Below are positions 10,679 through 20,598 of a DNA stretch of 64,000 bases, in pieces. Below the pieces are notes generated by a model. It worked only from the letters and a program-made list of their open reading frames with translations, searched no databases and was not told the DNA's origin. The stretch is taken from contig NC_016946.1 in assembly GCF_000277125.1 (NCBI RefSeq), forward strand, positions 1,860,001-1,924,000, read 5' to 3'. The DNA comes from Mycobacterium intracellulare ATCC 13950. Its GTDB lineage: Bacteria > Actinomycetota > Actinomycetes > Mycobacteriales > Mycobacteriaceae. Made by a program: the position numbers and the translations under genes. Every line of letters starts with the position of its first letter. Position 1 is the first letter of the stretch.

Positions 10679-11778
10679 CCCCGCAGCGCGACGCCATCCG
10701 GAACGCGCGCAGCCTGGTGGTCAAGGTGGGCACCAACGCGTTGACCACCGAAGCCGGCGTATTCGACGCCGGCCGGCTCGCCGGTCTCGCCGACGCGATC
10801 GAGACGCGGATGAAGGCGGGCACCGACGTCGTCATCGTGTCCTCGGGTGCCATCGCCGCCGGCATCGAACCTCTCGGATTGTCCCGTCGCCCACGGGATT
10901 TGGCGACGAAGCAGGCCGCGGCCAGCGTCGGTCAGGTCGCGCTGGTGAATTCGTGGAGCGCCGCGTTTGCCCGCTACGGCCGCACGGTCGGGCAGGTGCT
11001 GCTGAGCGCGCACGACATCTCGATGCGCGCCCAGCACACCAACGCTCAGCGCACCCTGGATCGGCTGCGGGCCCTGCATGCGGTGGCCATCGTCAACGAA
11101 AACGACACGGTGGCCACCAACGAGATCCGGTTCGGCGACAACGACCGGCTTTCGGCGCTGGTGGCGCACCTGGTCGGCGCCGAGGCGCTGGTGTTGTTGT
11201 CCGACATCGACGGGCTGTACGACTCCGATCCACGCAAAACCGAAGGCGCCCGGTTCATCCCGGAGGTATCGGGTTCGGCGGATCTGGTCGGTGTGATCGC
11301 CGGACCCGGCAGTGATTTGGGCACCGGCGGCATGACCTCGAAGCTGTCGTCGGCGCTGCTGGCCGCCGACGCCGGCGTGCCGGTGCTGCTGGCTGCGGCG
11401 TCCGATGCCTCGACCGCGCTCACCGACGCGTCGGTCGGCACTGTGTTCGCCGCGCGGCCGGCCCGGATGTCGGCGCGGCGGTTCTGGGTGCGTTACGCCG
11501 CCGAGGCCGCCGGCGCGCTGACCCTCGACGAGGGGGCGGTGCGCGCGGTCGTCGGGCAGCGCCGCTCGCTGCTGCCCGCGGGGATCACCGCGGTGTCCGG
11601 CCGGTTCTTCGGCGGCGACGTCGTCGAATTGCGCGGGCCGGACGCGGCGATGGTGGCCCGTGGCGTGGTCGCCTACGACGCGACGGAACTGCTCACCATG
11701 ATGGGCCGCTCTACCAGCGAGCTGCCCGGCGAGCTGCGCCGGCCCGCGGTGCACGCCGACGATTTGGTGGCGGTGTAG
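10675..11778 (+). CDS. proB: Glutamate 5-kinase
   Basis: A 367-residue enzyme for the first step of proline synthesis, phosphorylating glutamate to gamma-glutamyl phosphate. It has an amino-acid-kinase domain (VVKVGTNAL near the N-terminus, SSGAIAAGI, the ENDTVA substrate loop, and GTGGMTSK). A C-terminal PUA domain spans about 275-367. The ATG overlaps the obg stop as ATGA. The next pathway gene, proA, is about 10 kb away rather than adjacent. Confidence 0.95.
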   Translation: MTPQRDAIRNARSLVVKVGTNALTTEAGVFDAGRLAGLADAIETRMKAGTDVVIVSSGAIAAGIEPLGLSRRPRDLATKQAAASVGQVALVNSWSAAFARYGRTVGQVLLSAHDISMRAQHTNAQRTLDRLRALHAVAIVNENDTVATNEIRFGDNDRLSALVAHLVGAEALVLLSDIDGLYDSDPRKTEGARFIPEVSGSADLVGVIAGPGSDLGTGGMTSKLSSALLAADAGVPVLLAAASDASTALTDASVGTVFAARPARMSARRFWVRYAAEAAGALTLDEGAVRAVVGQRRSLLPAGITAVSGRFFGGDVVELRGPDAAMVARGVVAYDATELLTMMGRSTSELPGELRRPAVHADDLVAV

Positions 11779-11808
11779 CAGAGCCCGGCGCGGTCCGGAC
11801 CGACGCGA

Positions 11809-12459
11809 TCAATGCTCCGAGGTGGGCTTGAGATACAGTGCGCCCCAGACGATCTCGGCCAGGGTGGTGGCCAGCTCGGCGTCGTAGTCGGGCGGCTGCG
11901 CCGGCAGGTTCTGCTGGCAGGCGCGCTCGACCATCCAGGTCAGCGCGCTGGCCGTGGTCAGCGGCGCCAGCTCGGGGCGGATCGAGCCGTCGGCCTGGCC
12001 CTCTCCGATGACCCGGGTGAGCTGTTCGGAGATGCCGGTCAGCAGTTCGCGATACGCCTCCCCGGTCAGTGGGTCATAGGCGGCCATCTCGTTGAGCGCG
12101 ACCAGCACCGCTTGGTGCCGCCGATAGATGGCGATGATGCTGCTCATCGCCGCGCGCACGTCGTCGGGGTCGTGCCGCCCGGCCACCGTCCACCAGCGCC
12201 GCGCGCCGTCGGCCAGGTCGCCGAACACCTGGCCCGCGAGCCGGCGAAGCAGATGGCCCTTGTCCTCGAAGTAGATGTAGAAGCTGGCGCGGGAGATGCC
12301 CGCCTCGCCGGAGAGCCGATCCACGCTGAGCTCGGTGAAGCTCGCGCCGTCGCGCATCAGCCGTTCGGTGGCGTCGAGCAGCCGGCGCTCCATTTGCTCG
12401 CGCCGCTGCTCGCGCCCCACGCTTCGATGGCCTTGCGGCTTGCGGGTGAGCGACGACAT
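11809..12459 (-). CDS. TetR/AcrR family transcriptional regulator
   Basis: A 216-residue repressor-type protein. The N-terminal helix-turn-helix is at about 45-80, with LSGEAGISRASFYIYFEDK typical of TetR recognition helices. The C-terminal ligand domain is of the kind found in mycobacterial TetR proteins. It is convergent with proB (30-base gap) and divergent from the P450 gene, with a 17-base palindrome between them. That arrangement suggests it controls itself and the P450. The ligand is unknown. Confidence 0.9.
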   Translation of the reverse strand: MSSLTRKPQGHRSVGREQRREQMERRLLDATERLMRDGASFTELSVDRLSGEAGISRASFYIYFEDKGHLLRRLAGQVFGDLADGARRWWTVAGRHDPDDVRAAMSSIIAIYRRHQAVLVALNEMAAYDPLTGEAYRELLTGISEQLTRVIGEGQADGSIRPELAPLTTASALTWMVERACQQNLPAQPPDYDAELATTLAEIVWGALYLKPTSEH

Positions 12460-12492
12460 GCGCCGAGCATAGCCGAGCTTTCGACATCTTGA

Positions 12493-12509
12493 CTAGACAC
12501 ACTGTCTAG
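12493..12509. promoter_or_regulatory. Palindromic operator between tetR and the P450 gene
   Basis: CTAGACA-CAC-TGTCTAG is a perfect inverted repeat with 7-bp arms and a 3-base spacer. It overlaps TTGACT at 12489-12494, a plausible -35 for the P450 gene, so bound protein would block that promoter. On the other strand a TATGCT -10 box for tetR can be read at 12466-12471. This is the classic layout for a TetR-type autorepressor. Confidence 0.7.
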
Positions 12510-12562
12510 GCATATCGTCGCGTGGAGTTTGTGACCGGCGTCATACAGGAGAGGACAGCGTC

Positions 12563-13840
12563 ATGGCCGTGATGACGGGTACACCCGGGGCCGAGAAGTC
12601 CGGCCGCGCCTACGACGAGATCGACCTGTCCTCGCGGGCGTTTTGGTCCACGACCGCGGCGGATCGCGAACGCTCCTTCGCCGTGCTGCGCGCCGAGCGC
12701 CCGGTCAGTTGGCATCCTCCGGTCGAAGACTCGCTGATGCCCGATCCCACCGATCCCGGCTTTTGGGCGGTCACCCGGCGCGCCGACATCGTCGCGGTCA
12801 GCCGCAACAACGACGCCTTCCTGTCCGGCCAGGGGGTGATGTTCGAGAGCATTCCCGTCGAGCTGCTCGAGGCGTCGCAGTCGTTCTTGGCGATGGATCC
12901 GCCGCGGCACACCAAGTTGCGCAAGCTCGCCCACGCCGCGCTGAGCCCGCGGCAGGTGCGCCGCATCGAAGACTCGATCAAGGCCAACGCCAAGACCATC
13001 GTCGAAGAACTGCGGACCGCCGGCAGCGGTGCGGATTTCGTCGACCACTGCGCCAAGGAGCTGCCCATCCGGACCCTCTCGGACATGATGGGAATCCCGG
13101 AATCCGAGCGCGAGCGCATGGCGCACGCCACCGACGCCCTGGTCTCCTGGGCCGACCCGGAATTCCTCAACGGACGTCCGGCGATGGAAGTCCTGGTCGA
13201 GAACCAGCTGTACCTTCACCAGGTCGTCGGCACCCTGGCCACGGAACGCCGCGAGCGCCCGGGCGACGACCTCATCAGCAGCCTGGTCACCGCCGAAGTC
13301 GATGGGGACCGCCTGGAAGACGCGGAGGTGGCCGCGTTCTTCGTGCTGCTCTCGGTGGCGGGCAACGACACCACCCGCCAGACCATCAGCCACACCCTGA
13401 AGGCGCTCACCGATTTTCCCGACGAAAAGGCTTGGCTTCTCCATGATTTCGACAACCGGATCGGTACCGCCGTCGAGGAGTTCATCCGGTGGGCGACCCC
13501 GGTCATGACCTTCCGCCGCACGGCGGCAACGGATATCGAGCTGGGCGGTCAGACCATTCTGGCGGGGGAGAAGGTGGTGATGTTCTACCCGTCCGGCAAC
13601 TGGGACACCGACGCGTTCGACCATCCCGAACGCCTGAACCTGGCGCGCGACCCCAATCCGCACGTCGGTTTCGGCGGTGGCGGGCTGCACTTCTGCCTCG
13701 GCGCGCACGTCGCCCGCGCGCAGCTGCGCGCCATCTTTCACGAGCTGTTTCGTCAGCTGCCCGGCATCCAGGCGGGCGAGCCGACGTACCTGGCGGGCAA
13801 CTTCGTGCACGCCGTGCGCAGCATGCCGTGCACCTTCTAA
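12563..13840 (+). CDS. Cytochrome P450 monooxygenase
   Basis: A 425-residue soluble P450. The heme-ligand loop [17 protein letters not shown] places the cysteine at residue 378. The I-helix oxygen-activation motif AGNDTT is at 266-271, and the ExxR-type segment precedes the meander. The GGGG before the loop resembles the mycobacterial CYP124/CYP125-type group that oxidises sterol side chains and branched lipids, but the substrate is not deducible. No ferredoxin gene is adjacent. Expression is probably controlled by the divergent TetR protein. It ends convergently with the sirtuin gene, overlapping by four bases. Confidence 0.93.
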   Translation: MAVMTGTPGAEKSGRAYDEIDLSSRAFWSTTAADRERSFAVLRAERPVSWHPPVEDSLMPDPTDPGFWAVTRRADIVAVSRNNDAFLSGQGVMFESIPVELLEASQSFLAMDPPRHTKLRKLAHAALSPRQVRRIEDSIKANAKTIVEELRTAGSGADFVDHCAKELPIRTLSDMMGIPESERERMAHATDALVSWADPEFLNGRPAMEVLVENQLYLHQVVGTLATERRERPGDDLISSLVTAEVDGDRLEDAEVAAFFVLLSVAGNDTTRQTISHTLKALTDFPDEKAWLLHDFDNRIGTAVEEFIRWATPVMTFRRTAATDIELGGQTILAGEKVVMFYPSGNWDTDAFDHPERLNLARDPNPHVGFGGGGLHFCLGAHVARAQLRAIFHELFRQLPGIQAGEPTYLAGNFVHAVRSMPCTF

Positions 13841-14685
13841 TGCGTTGTCAGCGGCGATAACTCGTCGGCGAGCAGCGCGAGCAGTTCGGAGCAGCCGCCG
13901 TCGACCTTCACCGTGGCCAGGTCGTCGCCGCGGGTGCTGCCGCGGTTGATGATGGCGACCGGGATGCCCAGGGCGGCCGCGTGCCGCACGAATCGATAAC
14001 CGGAGAACACCGTCAGCGACGACCCCGCGACCAGCAGCGCGTCGGCCTCGTCGACCATCCTATAGGCTGCTGCCACAACGTCTTTGGGAACGCTGTCGCC
14101 GAAATAGACGATGTCGGGTTTGAGCATGCCGGCGCAGCGCACGCAGTCGAGGTAGCGGAACGACGCGGTATCGGCGACGACGGCGTCGGCGTCGGGAGCC
14201 ACCGCCAGCCCGCCGATCGCCTCGGCGCGCTCGATGAATCCGGGGTTGAGCGCCTCCAGCTGTTCGGCCAGCGCCGCGCGGCTCACGGTGTGGCCGCAGC
14301 TCAGGCAGATCACCCGCGCGTAGGTGCCGTGCAGGTCGATGACGTTGCGGCTGCCGGCCTTGGTGTGCAGCAGGTCGACGTTCTGGGTGATGACGCCGGT
14401 GACCACCGACGCGTCCTCGAGCGCCGCCAGCGCCCGATGGCCCGCGTTGGGCAGCGTGTCGGCCATGTGCCGCCAACCGACGTGGTTGCGCGCCCAGTAC
14501 CGCTGCCGAAACGCCGCGTCGCCGGTGAACTGCTGGATGGTCATGGGGTTGCTGGGCGGTGAATCGGGCCCGCGGTAGTCGGGGATGCCGGAATCGGTCG
14601 ATACGCCCGCGCCCGTCAGCACCGCGATCCGGCGCCCGGCCAGCAGCGTGACCAACTCGGGGGATTCTGCGCGGGAGACGGTCAC
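13837..14685 (-). CDS. NAD-dependent protein deacylase, class II (SIRT4-like) sirtuin
   Basis: A 282-residue Sir2 enzyme that removes acyl groups from lysine using NAD and releases nicotinamide. Motifs seen are [16 protein letters not shown] (25-40), TQNVD (100-104), catalytic H119 in DLHGTY, and zinc cysteines C127/C130 and C181/C184. The segment [12 protein letters not shown] is typical of class II/SIRT4 rather than the class III CobB type. It is a different lineage from Rv1151c. It lies 16 bases after the cysteine-hydrolase gene on the same strand, likely one operon. Substrates are unknown; SIRT4-like enzymes can favour lipoyl or other long acyl groups. Confidence 0.92.
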   Translation of the reverse strand: MTVSRAESPELVTLLAGRRIAVLTGAGVSTDSGIPDYRGPDSPPSNPMTIQQFTGDAAFRQRYWARNHVGWRHMADTLPNAGHRALAALEDASVVTGVITQNVDLLHTKAGSRNVIDLHGTYARVICLSCGHTVSRAALAEQLEALNPGFIERAEAIGGLAVAPDADAVVADTASFRYLDCVRCAGMLKPDIVYFGDSVPKDVVAAAYRMVDEADALLVAGSSLTVFSGYRFVRHAAALGIPVAIINRGSTRGDDLATVKVDGGCSELLALLADELSPLTTH

Positions 14686-14701
14686 CTGCCCAGGGTACGG
14701 A

Positions 14702-15247
14702 TCAGGCCGGGTCCAGGCAGTCCGCCGCGGTCGTGAGCTCGGCGGACATGTTCTGCTCCATCATCTTGCAGGCCGCCGCGCCCAGGTCGGCGTCGATGTG
14801 GGCGACCGCATCGGTCGGGATCACGACGGGGAAGTGCCGCACGTACGCGTCCAGGGCCGTGTACAGGATGCATTGCTCGGTGACCTGGCCGGTGATGATC
14901 AACCGCTTGGTGTCCAGCCGGCTCAGCAGGTACGCCAGCGCGGTCGAATAAAAGGCGCTGTGGCGGACCTTGGTCATCAGCCGGCTGCCTTCGGCGGGCG
15001 CGATCGGCTTCACCAGATCGGGCCGCGCGCCGTCGAGCGCCGAGCGGACGATCCCGGAGAACTCGGCGGTGAAGTCGCCGTAGTTGTCGTTGACATAGAT
15101 CAGGTCGACCTCGTCGGACGTGCGTGCCCGCCGGACCAAATCGGTCAAAGGCTCGATGATCTTCTCGACATTGGGTATTAGATCGTCAGCGTCGGGATGT
15201 TGATAGGTATTCATCATGTCGACGACCAGGACCGCAGTGTCGCTCAT
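14702..15247 (-). CDS. Isochorismatase-family cysteine hydrolase, possible nicotinamidase
   Basis: A 181-residue cytosolic hydrolase. The Asp-Lys-Cys triad is visible as D10 (LVVDMMN), K93 (LMTKVRHS) and C126 (GQVTEQCI), with the usual cis-peptide region before the cysteine. The family includes nicotinamidases, isochorismatases and other amidases. It sits upstream of a sirtuin gene, which makes nicotinamide, and divergent from NAD synthetase, which supports a nicotinamide-salvage role. The metal site of classical PncA is not obvious, so assignment beyond the family is tentative. Confidence 0.85.
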   Translation of the reverse strand: MSDTAVLVVDMMNTYQHPDADDLIPNVEKIIEPLTDLVRRARTSDEVDLIYVNDNYGDFTAEFSGIVRSALDGARPDLVKPIAPAEGSRLMTKVRHSAFYSTALAYLLSRLDTKRLIITGQVTEQCILYTALDAYVRHFPVVIPTDAVAHIDADLGAAACKMMEQNMSAELTTAADCLDPA

Positions 15248-15306
15248 GGCGTTGGGGATACCCGGCGGCGAGGAGTTGACACCCCCGAGGCGACAATGGA
15301 AGGGCG

Positions 15307-17349
15307 ATGGACTTTTACAACGCTTACAGCCAGGGCTTTGCCCGCGTCGCCGCGTGCACGCATCACACCGTCATCGGTGACCCCGCGGCGAACGCCGAGG
15401 CGGTCCTGCGGATGGCCCGGGAGTGCCACGACGACGGCGTAGCGCTGGCCGTTTTCCCGGAGCTGACGCTGTCCGGTTACTCCATTGAAGACATCGTCCT
15501 GCAGGACCTGTTGCTCGACGACGTCGACAGGGCCGTCGCGGACATCGTCGCGGCCTCCGCCGAGTTGTTGCCGGTCCTGGTGGTCGGCGCGCCCGTCCGC
15601 CACCGGCACCGCATCTACAACGCCGCCGTGGTCATCCACCGCGGCGAGGTGCTCGGCGTGGCGCCGAAGTCGTACCTGCCCACCTATCGGGAGTTCTACG
15701 AGCGCCGCCAGATCGCGCCCGGCGACGACGAGCGCGGCACCATCCGGCTCGCGGGGGTCGAGGCGCCGTTCGGTCCCGATCTGCTGTTCGCCGCCTCCGA
15801 CCTGCCCGGCCTCGTGCTGCACGTGGAGATCTGCGAGGACATGTTCGTGCCGATTCCGCCCAGCGCCGAGGCCGCGCTCGCGGGTGCGACGGTGCTGGCC
15901 AACCTTTCCGGTAGCCCGATCACCATCGGCCGCGCCGAGGACCGCTGCCTGCTGGCCCGTTCGGCCTCCTCTCGTTGCCTGGCCGCCTACGTGTATTCGG
16001 CTGCGGGCGCGGGCGAATCGACGACCGATCTGGCCTGGGACGGGCAGACCATGGTGTTCGAAAACGGTGTCCTGCTGGCCATGTCCGAGCGCTTTCCGAT
16101 GGGGGAGCGGCGCAGCGTCGCCGACGTCGACCTCGAATTGCTTCGCTCGGAACGGCTCCGGATGGGCACGTTCGACGACAACCGGCGCCACCACCGGACG
16201 ACGGCGGAGTCGTTCCGGCGCATCGAGTTCCGGCTTGACCCGCCTGGCGGCGACATCGGGCTGTGGCGTGAGATCGAGCGGTTCCCCTTCGTGCCCGCCG
16301 ACCCGCAACGGCTGGAACAGGATTGCTTCGAGGGCTACAACATCCAGGTCGCCGGCCTCGAACAGCGTTTGCGCGCCCTGAATTTCCCGAAGGTCGTCAT
16401 CGGGATATCCGGTGGGCTGGACTCGACGCACGCGTTGATCGTCGCCGCGCGGGCGATGGACCGCGAACAACGCCCGCGCAGCGACATTCTGGCGTTCACC
16501 CTGCCGGGCTTCGCCACCGGGGACCGCACCAAGCGCAACGCGATCGAGCTGTGCCGCGCCCTGGGTGTGACGTTCGCCGAGATCGACATTCGCGAGACCG
16601 CGCAGCTGATGCTCAAGGAGATCGATCACCCCTTCTCGCGCGGTGAGAAGGTCTACGACGTCACCTTCGAGAACGTCCAGGCCGGCTTGCGCACCGACTA
16701 CCTGTTCCGGCTGGCCAACCAGCGCGGTGGCATCGTGCTGGGCACCGGCGACCTGTCCGAGCTGGGCCTGGGCTGGTCGACTTACGGTGTCGGCGACCAG
16801 ATGTCGCATTACAACGTGAACGGCGGCGTGCCCAAGACGCTGATCCAGCACCTGATCCGCTGGGTGATTTCCTCGCAGCAGTTCGAGTCGAAGGTCAGCG
16901 AGGTGCTGCAGTCCGTGCTCGACACCGAGATCACGCCTGAGCTGGTTCCCAGCGGCGAAGAGGAAGAGCTGCAAAGCAGCGAGGCGAAAGTCGGCCCGTT
17001 TGCGCTGCAAGACTTTTCACTGTTCCACGTGCTGCGGTATGGCTTCCGGCCATCGAAGATCGCGTTTCTGGCCTGGCATGCGTGGAGCGATCCCGAGCAG
17101 GGCAACTGGCCGCCGGGATTTCCCGAAGACAAGCGTCCGTCGTACTCGCTCAAGGAAATTCGGCACTGGCTGCAGGTATTCGTGCAGCGGTTCTACTCGT
17201 TCAGCCAGTTCAAGCGTTCGGCATTGCCCAACGGGCCCAAGGTGTCGCACGGCGGCGCGCTGTCGCCGCGGGGTGACTGGCGCGCCCCCTCGGACATGTC
17301 CGCACGCATCTGGCTCGACGAGATCGAACGCGAAATCCCCGAGGACTAG
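15307..17349 (+). CDS. nadE: Glutamine-dependent NAD(+) synthetase
   Basis: A 680-residue two-domain enzyme converting nicotinate adenine dinucleotide to NAD with glutamine as the amide donor. The N-terminal nitrilase-type glutaminase has the triad E52, K121 and C176 at exactly the positions known for the M. tuberculosis enzyme. The C-terminal synthetase domain has the PP-loop GISGGLDST at 366-374. The ATG at 15307 gives the usual [11 protein letters not shown] start. It is divergent from the cysteine hydrolase with a 59-base gap. Confidence 0.97.
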   Translation: MDFYNAYSQGFARVAACTHHTVIGDPAANAEAVLRMARECHDDGVALAVFPELTLSGYSIEDIVLQDLLLDDVDRAVADIVAASAELLPVLVVGAPVRHRHRIYNAAVVIHRGEVLGVAPKSYLPTYREFYERRQIAPGDDERGTIRLAGVEAPFGPDLLFAASDLPGLVLHVEICEDMFVPIPPSAEAALAGATVLANLSGSPITIGRAEDRCLLARSASSRCLAAYVYSAAGAGESTTDLAWDGQTMVFENGVLLAMSERFPMGERRSVADVDLELLRSERLRMGTFDDNRRHHRTTAESFRRIEFRLDPPGGDIGLWREIERFPFVPADPQRLEQDCFEGYNIQVAGLEQRLRALNFPKVVIGISGGLDSTHALIVAARAMDREQRPRSDILAFTLPGFATGDRTKRNAIELCRALGVTFAEIDIRETAQLMLKEIDHPFSRGEKVYDVTFENVQAGLRTDYLFRLANQRGGIVLGTGDLSELGLGWSTYGVGDQMSHYNVNGGVPKTLIQHLIRWVISSQQFESKVSEVLQSVLDTEITPELVPSGEEEELQSSEAKVGPFALQDFSLFHVLRYGFRPSKIAFLAWHAWSDPEQGNWPPGFPEDKRPSYSLKEIRHWLQVFVQRFYSFSQFKRSALPNGPKVSHGGALSPRGDWRAPSDMSARIWLDEIEREIPED

Positions 17350-17374
17350 GGCGCGGCCGCCGCGGGCAAAGCGG

Positions 17375-18253
17375 CTAGGACGCGTTCTGAAGCGCCTTGT
17401 CGATCGCCTCGGCGTCCGGTGCGCAATCACCGGCGCCGGGAACCAGCGTCGCCAGCGCGCCGGCGGCGCAGGCGCGGCGTAGCGCGAGTCGCCGCTCATC
17501 CGCCGAGCCGGGATTGGGCGGCCAGTTCGCGGCCAGCACACCGGCGAACACGTCGCCGGCGCCGGTGGTGTCCACCGCGTCCACCGCGGGGGAGGGCACC
17601 GAGTACTCGCCGTCGGCGCCGGCGTAGCGCGCGCCGCGCGAACCCAGGGTGACCACCAGGTGTGCTGGGCGCCAAGGCCATTCGTTGGCCTCCTCTTCGT
17701 TGGTGATGACCACGTCGGCGGCGGCCGCCAGCTCGCCCAGCGAAGCGGGATCCTGGCCGGCCGGTGAGGCGTTCACGACGACGACCGCTCCGGCCGACCG
17801 GGCGTGTTGCGCCGCCGCGATCGCCGTGTCGACCGGAATCTCCAGCTGGGTCAACATCACATCGCAGTCTGCGACCACGCCGCGCGCGCGGTCATCGGTC
17901 AGCGTGAACCGCCCGTTGGCTCCCGGCGCCACGACGATTGTGTTCTCGGCGTTGGCATCGACGACGACGACGGCGGTGCCGCTGGGCCCGGGGATTTCCA
18001 CGGCCCCGTCGAGCCCGACACCGTTGGCCCGCAGGTGGGCGCGCAACTGCTCGGCGGCCGGGTCGTCGCCGACGGCCCCGACGAACTGCACGCGCGCGCC
18101 CGCACGCGCGGCTGCCACCGCCTGGTTGCCGCCCTTGCCGCCGGGGGCTTGTGTCATCGACGACGCCAACACCGTTTCGCCGGGCCGCGGGAGGGCGCCT
18201 ACGCCCAGCGACAGATCGATGTTCACGCTGCCCACTACGCATACCCCTGCCAT
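17375..18253 (-). CDS. rbsK: PfkB/ribokinase family sugar kinase
   Basis: A 292-residue carbohydrate kinase. The first PfkB signature region includes APGGKGGNQAVAAARAG, and the second is DTTGAGDVFAG with the catalytic aspartate. The start is set at the ATG at 18253, giving MAGVCVVGSVNIDLSLG, as in ribokinases. The frame stays open 16 codons further upstream, but that extension is not conserved-looking. Its location between nadE and the cyclase matches Rv2436. Convergent with nadE. Ribose is the likely but unproven substrate. Confidence 0.88.
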   Translation of the reverse strand: MAGVCVVGSVNIDLSLGVGALPRPGETVLASSMTQAPGGKGGNQAVAAARAGARVQFVGAVGDDPAAEQLRAHLRANGVGLDGAVEIPGPSGTAVVVVDANAENTIVVAPGANGRFTLTDDRARGVVADCDVMLTQLEIPVDTAIAAAQHARSAGAVVVVNASPAGQDPASLGELAAAADVVITNEEEANEWPWRPAHLVVTLGSRGARYAGADGEYSVPSPAVDAVDTTGAGDVFAGVLAANWPPNPGSADERRLALRRACAAGALATLVPGAGDCAPDAEAIDKALQNAS

Positions 18254-18408
18254 GGGGCCCGACGTTAGTCGCGTCGCGATGGCGATGCACACGTGGGGCA
18301 CCGGCGCTTTGGACGCCCAATCGCATCACGGCAAACGCATCAATATCTCCGCGTGCGCGCGCTAGTCTGCTGCGTGAGGAGCTGGATCCCGAGAAAAGGG
18401 GCAGGCAA

Positions 18409-20598
18409 TTGACGACCAGCGAGCTAACCGATGCCGCACCCCGCATCGAACCCGGCCCGGCTCACCAGCCCGTCACGCGTACGCGCCAGCCGCGCAGCCG
18501 TTTCCGGTTCGGCATCCAATCCAAAATCCTGATCACCATGCTGCTCTCGAGCATTTTGGGCGTCGCGGTGATCGGTCTCATCGGAGCCGTGTCCGGCCGC
18601 ACCGCATTGCGGGAAGTCGAATCCGAACGGCTCATCGAGATGCGCGAGTCCCAGAAGCGGGCAGTGCAGGCGTTGTTCAGGGAGCTGACGAGTTCGCTGA
18701 TCGTGCAAAGTGGCGGTTTCGGCATCAACGAAGCGACGGCGAACCTCAGCACCGCCTTCGCCCAACTGGCCAACGCGAACATCACGCCGGCCGAAGAACA
18801 GACCCTGGTCAATTACTACGAAAACGACATGATCAAACCGATCAAACGGATCACCGGTAACGCGATCGATCTCAAGGCGGTGCTGCCGAGTTCCAACGCG
18901 CAGAAATACCTTCAGGCGCACTACACCGCGGCGCCCAGGCCGACGGCCGACTCGCCGCCCGCCGAGGACGCCGGCGACGGCAGCGCGTGGTCGGCCGCCA
19001 ACGCCCGCTTCGACTTTTTCCTGCGCGGCATCGTCACGCGTTTCGATTACCGGGATGCGCTCCTGCTGGACATGCAGGGCAACGTCGTCTACAGCGTCAT
19101 GAAGGGTCCGGATCTGGGGACCAACATTCTCACCGGTCCCTATCGCGGATCCAACCTGCGTGGCGCCTACCAAAAAGCCGTGGCGTCCAACGATGTCGAC
19201 TTCGTCTGGATCACCGACTTTCAGCAGTATCAGCCGCAACTGGACACCCCCACCGCGTGGGTGGTGTCGCCGGTCGGCATGAACGGCAAATTCGAAGGGG
19301 TCATGGCCCTGCCGGTGCCGATCGGGAAGATCAACACGATCATGACCGCCAACAAGCATTGGGAAGCCGCGGGGATGGGTCCGGCCACCGAGACCTACCT
19401 GGCCGGCCCCGACGACCTGATGCGTTCCGACTCAAGGGTATTCATCGAAGACCCGAAACAATACCGGCACGAGGCCATCGAGGCCGGCACCCCGCCCGAC
19501 GTCGTGGACCGGGCCCTGCGGCTGGGGGGCACCACGTTGGTCCAGCCGGTGCCGACCGCGGGTCTTCGCGCCGCGCAGCGCGGGGAAACCGGCGTCATGA
19601 GCGCCACCGACTACACGGGCAATCGAGAGTTGGAAGCCTACGCGCCGCTGGACATCCCCAACTCCGATCTGCACTGGTCGATCCTGGCGACCCGCGACAA
19701 CTCCGACGCTTTTGCGCGGCTGGGCCGGTTCAGCAAGAACCTCGTGATCGCAGTCACGGCAATGATTTTCGCCATCTGTGTGGCCTCGATGTTCGTCGCC
19801 CAGGCGGCGGTGCGCCCGGTCCGGCGCCTCGAGGAGGGAACCCGAAAGATCAGCTCCGGCGACTACGACATCAACATCCCGGTGCGCACCCGCGACGAAA
19901 TCGGCGATCTCACGGCGGCTTTCAACGAGATGAGCCGCAACCTCGCGATCAAGGAGGAGCTGCTCAACGAGCAGCGCCGCGAGAACGATCGCCTGATGCT
20001 GGCCCTGATGCCCGAGTCGGTGCTGCAGCGTTATCGCGAGGGCGAGGAGACCATCGCCCAAAAACATCAGGACGTCGCCATCATCTACGCCGACATCGTC
20101 GGCCTCGACGAAATGTTCACCGAGATGCCGGAAGACGAATTGGTGGGCACCGTCGACGAACTTTTCCGGCAGTTCGATTCGGCCGCAGAATCCCTTGGTG
20201 TCGAACGGATCCGCACGTTCCACAACGGTTATCTCGCCAGCTGTGGGGTCGTCACCCCGCGACTGGACAGCATCCACCGTGCCGTGGACTTCGCCCTCGA
20301 AATCGGCCGCATCATCGATCGGTTCAACAGCCAAAGCCGCCATCAGCTGGGCCTTCGCGTCGGCGTCAACACCGGCAACGTGGTCAGCGGATTGGTAGGC
20401 CGCTCCGGCCTGGTCTACGACATGTGGGGCGGCGCGGTGAGTCTGGCCTACCAAATGCACAGCGGCGCACCGCAGGCCGGCATTTATGTCAGCTCGCAGG
20501 TGTACGAAGCGATGCGTGATGTCCGGCAGTTCACTGCGGCGGGCACGATTTCGGTCGGCGGGACCGATCAGGCCATCTACCGGTTGCTGGAGCGGTGA
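18409..20598 (+). CDS. Membrane-bound class III nucleotide cyclase homologue with altered catalytic residues (Rv2435c-like)
   Basis: A 729-residue protein: cytosolic N-terminus, TM1 (about 40-63), a large extracellular sensor region, TM2 (about 445-468), HAMP, a linker with EELLNEQRRENDRL, and a C-terminal class III cyclase domain (about 550-729). The first metal aspartate is present (D562, YADIVG). The second metal position is asparagine (N606 in TFHNGYLA) and the adenine-selecting lysine position is R602. The transition-state Asn/Arg pair is replaced by S678/Q682 (VSLAYQM). D671 is kept. The start is TTG at 18409 after AAAAGGGGC; the resulting length matches Rv2435c (730). Catalysis is doubtful; a sensor or pseudo-cyclase role is possible. 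It overlaps the MscS gene. Confidence 0.85.
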   Translation: MTTSELTDAAPRIEPGPAHQPVTRTRQPRSRFRFGIQSKILITMLLSSILGVAVIGLIGAVSGRTALREVESERLIEMRESQKRAVQALFRELTSSLIVQSGGFGINEATANLSTAFAQLANANITPAEEQTLVNYYENDMIKPIKRITGNAIDLKAVLPSSNAQKYLQAHYTAAPRPTADSPPAEDAGDGSAWSAANARFDFFLRGIVTRFDYRDALLLDMQGNVVYSVMKGPDLGTNILTGPYRGSNLRGAYQKAVASNDVDFVWITDFQQYQPQLDTPTAWVVSPVGMNGKFEGVMALPVPIGKINTIMTANKHWEAAGMGPATETYLAGPDDLMRSDSRVFIEDPKQYRHEAIEAGTPPDVVDRALRLGGTTLVQPVPTAGLRAAQRGETGVMSATDYTGNRELEAYAPLDIPNSDLHWSILATRDNSDAFARLGRFSKNLVIAVTAMIFAICVASMFVAQAAVRPVRRLEEGTRKISSGDYDINIPVRTRDEIGDLTAAFNEMSRNLAIKEELLNEQRRENDRLMLALMPESVLQRYREGEETIAQKHQDVAIIYADIVGLDEMFTEMPEDELVGTVDELFRQFDSAAESLGVERIRTFHNGYLASCGVVTPRLDSIHRAVDFALEIGRIIDRFNSQSRHQLGLRVGVNTGNVVSGLVGRSGLVYDMWGGAVSLAYQMHSGAPQAGIYVSSQVYEAMRDVRQFTAAGTISVGGTDQAIYRLLER

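Noticed and set aside
11792-11801. GGTCCGGACC palindrome between proB and tetR as a terminator
   Set aside because: It has only 5-bp arms and no loop or T-run; too short to support in GC-rich DNA.
15276-15281. TTGACA before nadE as a -35 box
   Set aside because: No TANNNT lies 16-19 bases downstream; the next candidate is only 10 bases away.
17938-18408. N-terminal extension of the cyclase into rbsK
   Set aside because: Arg/Pro-rich, antisense to the conserved ribokinase; the TTG start at 18409 gives the family length.
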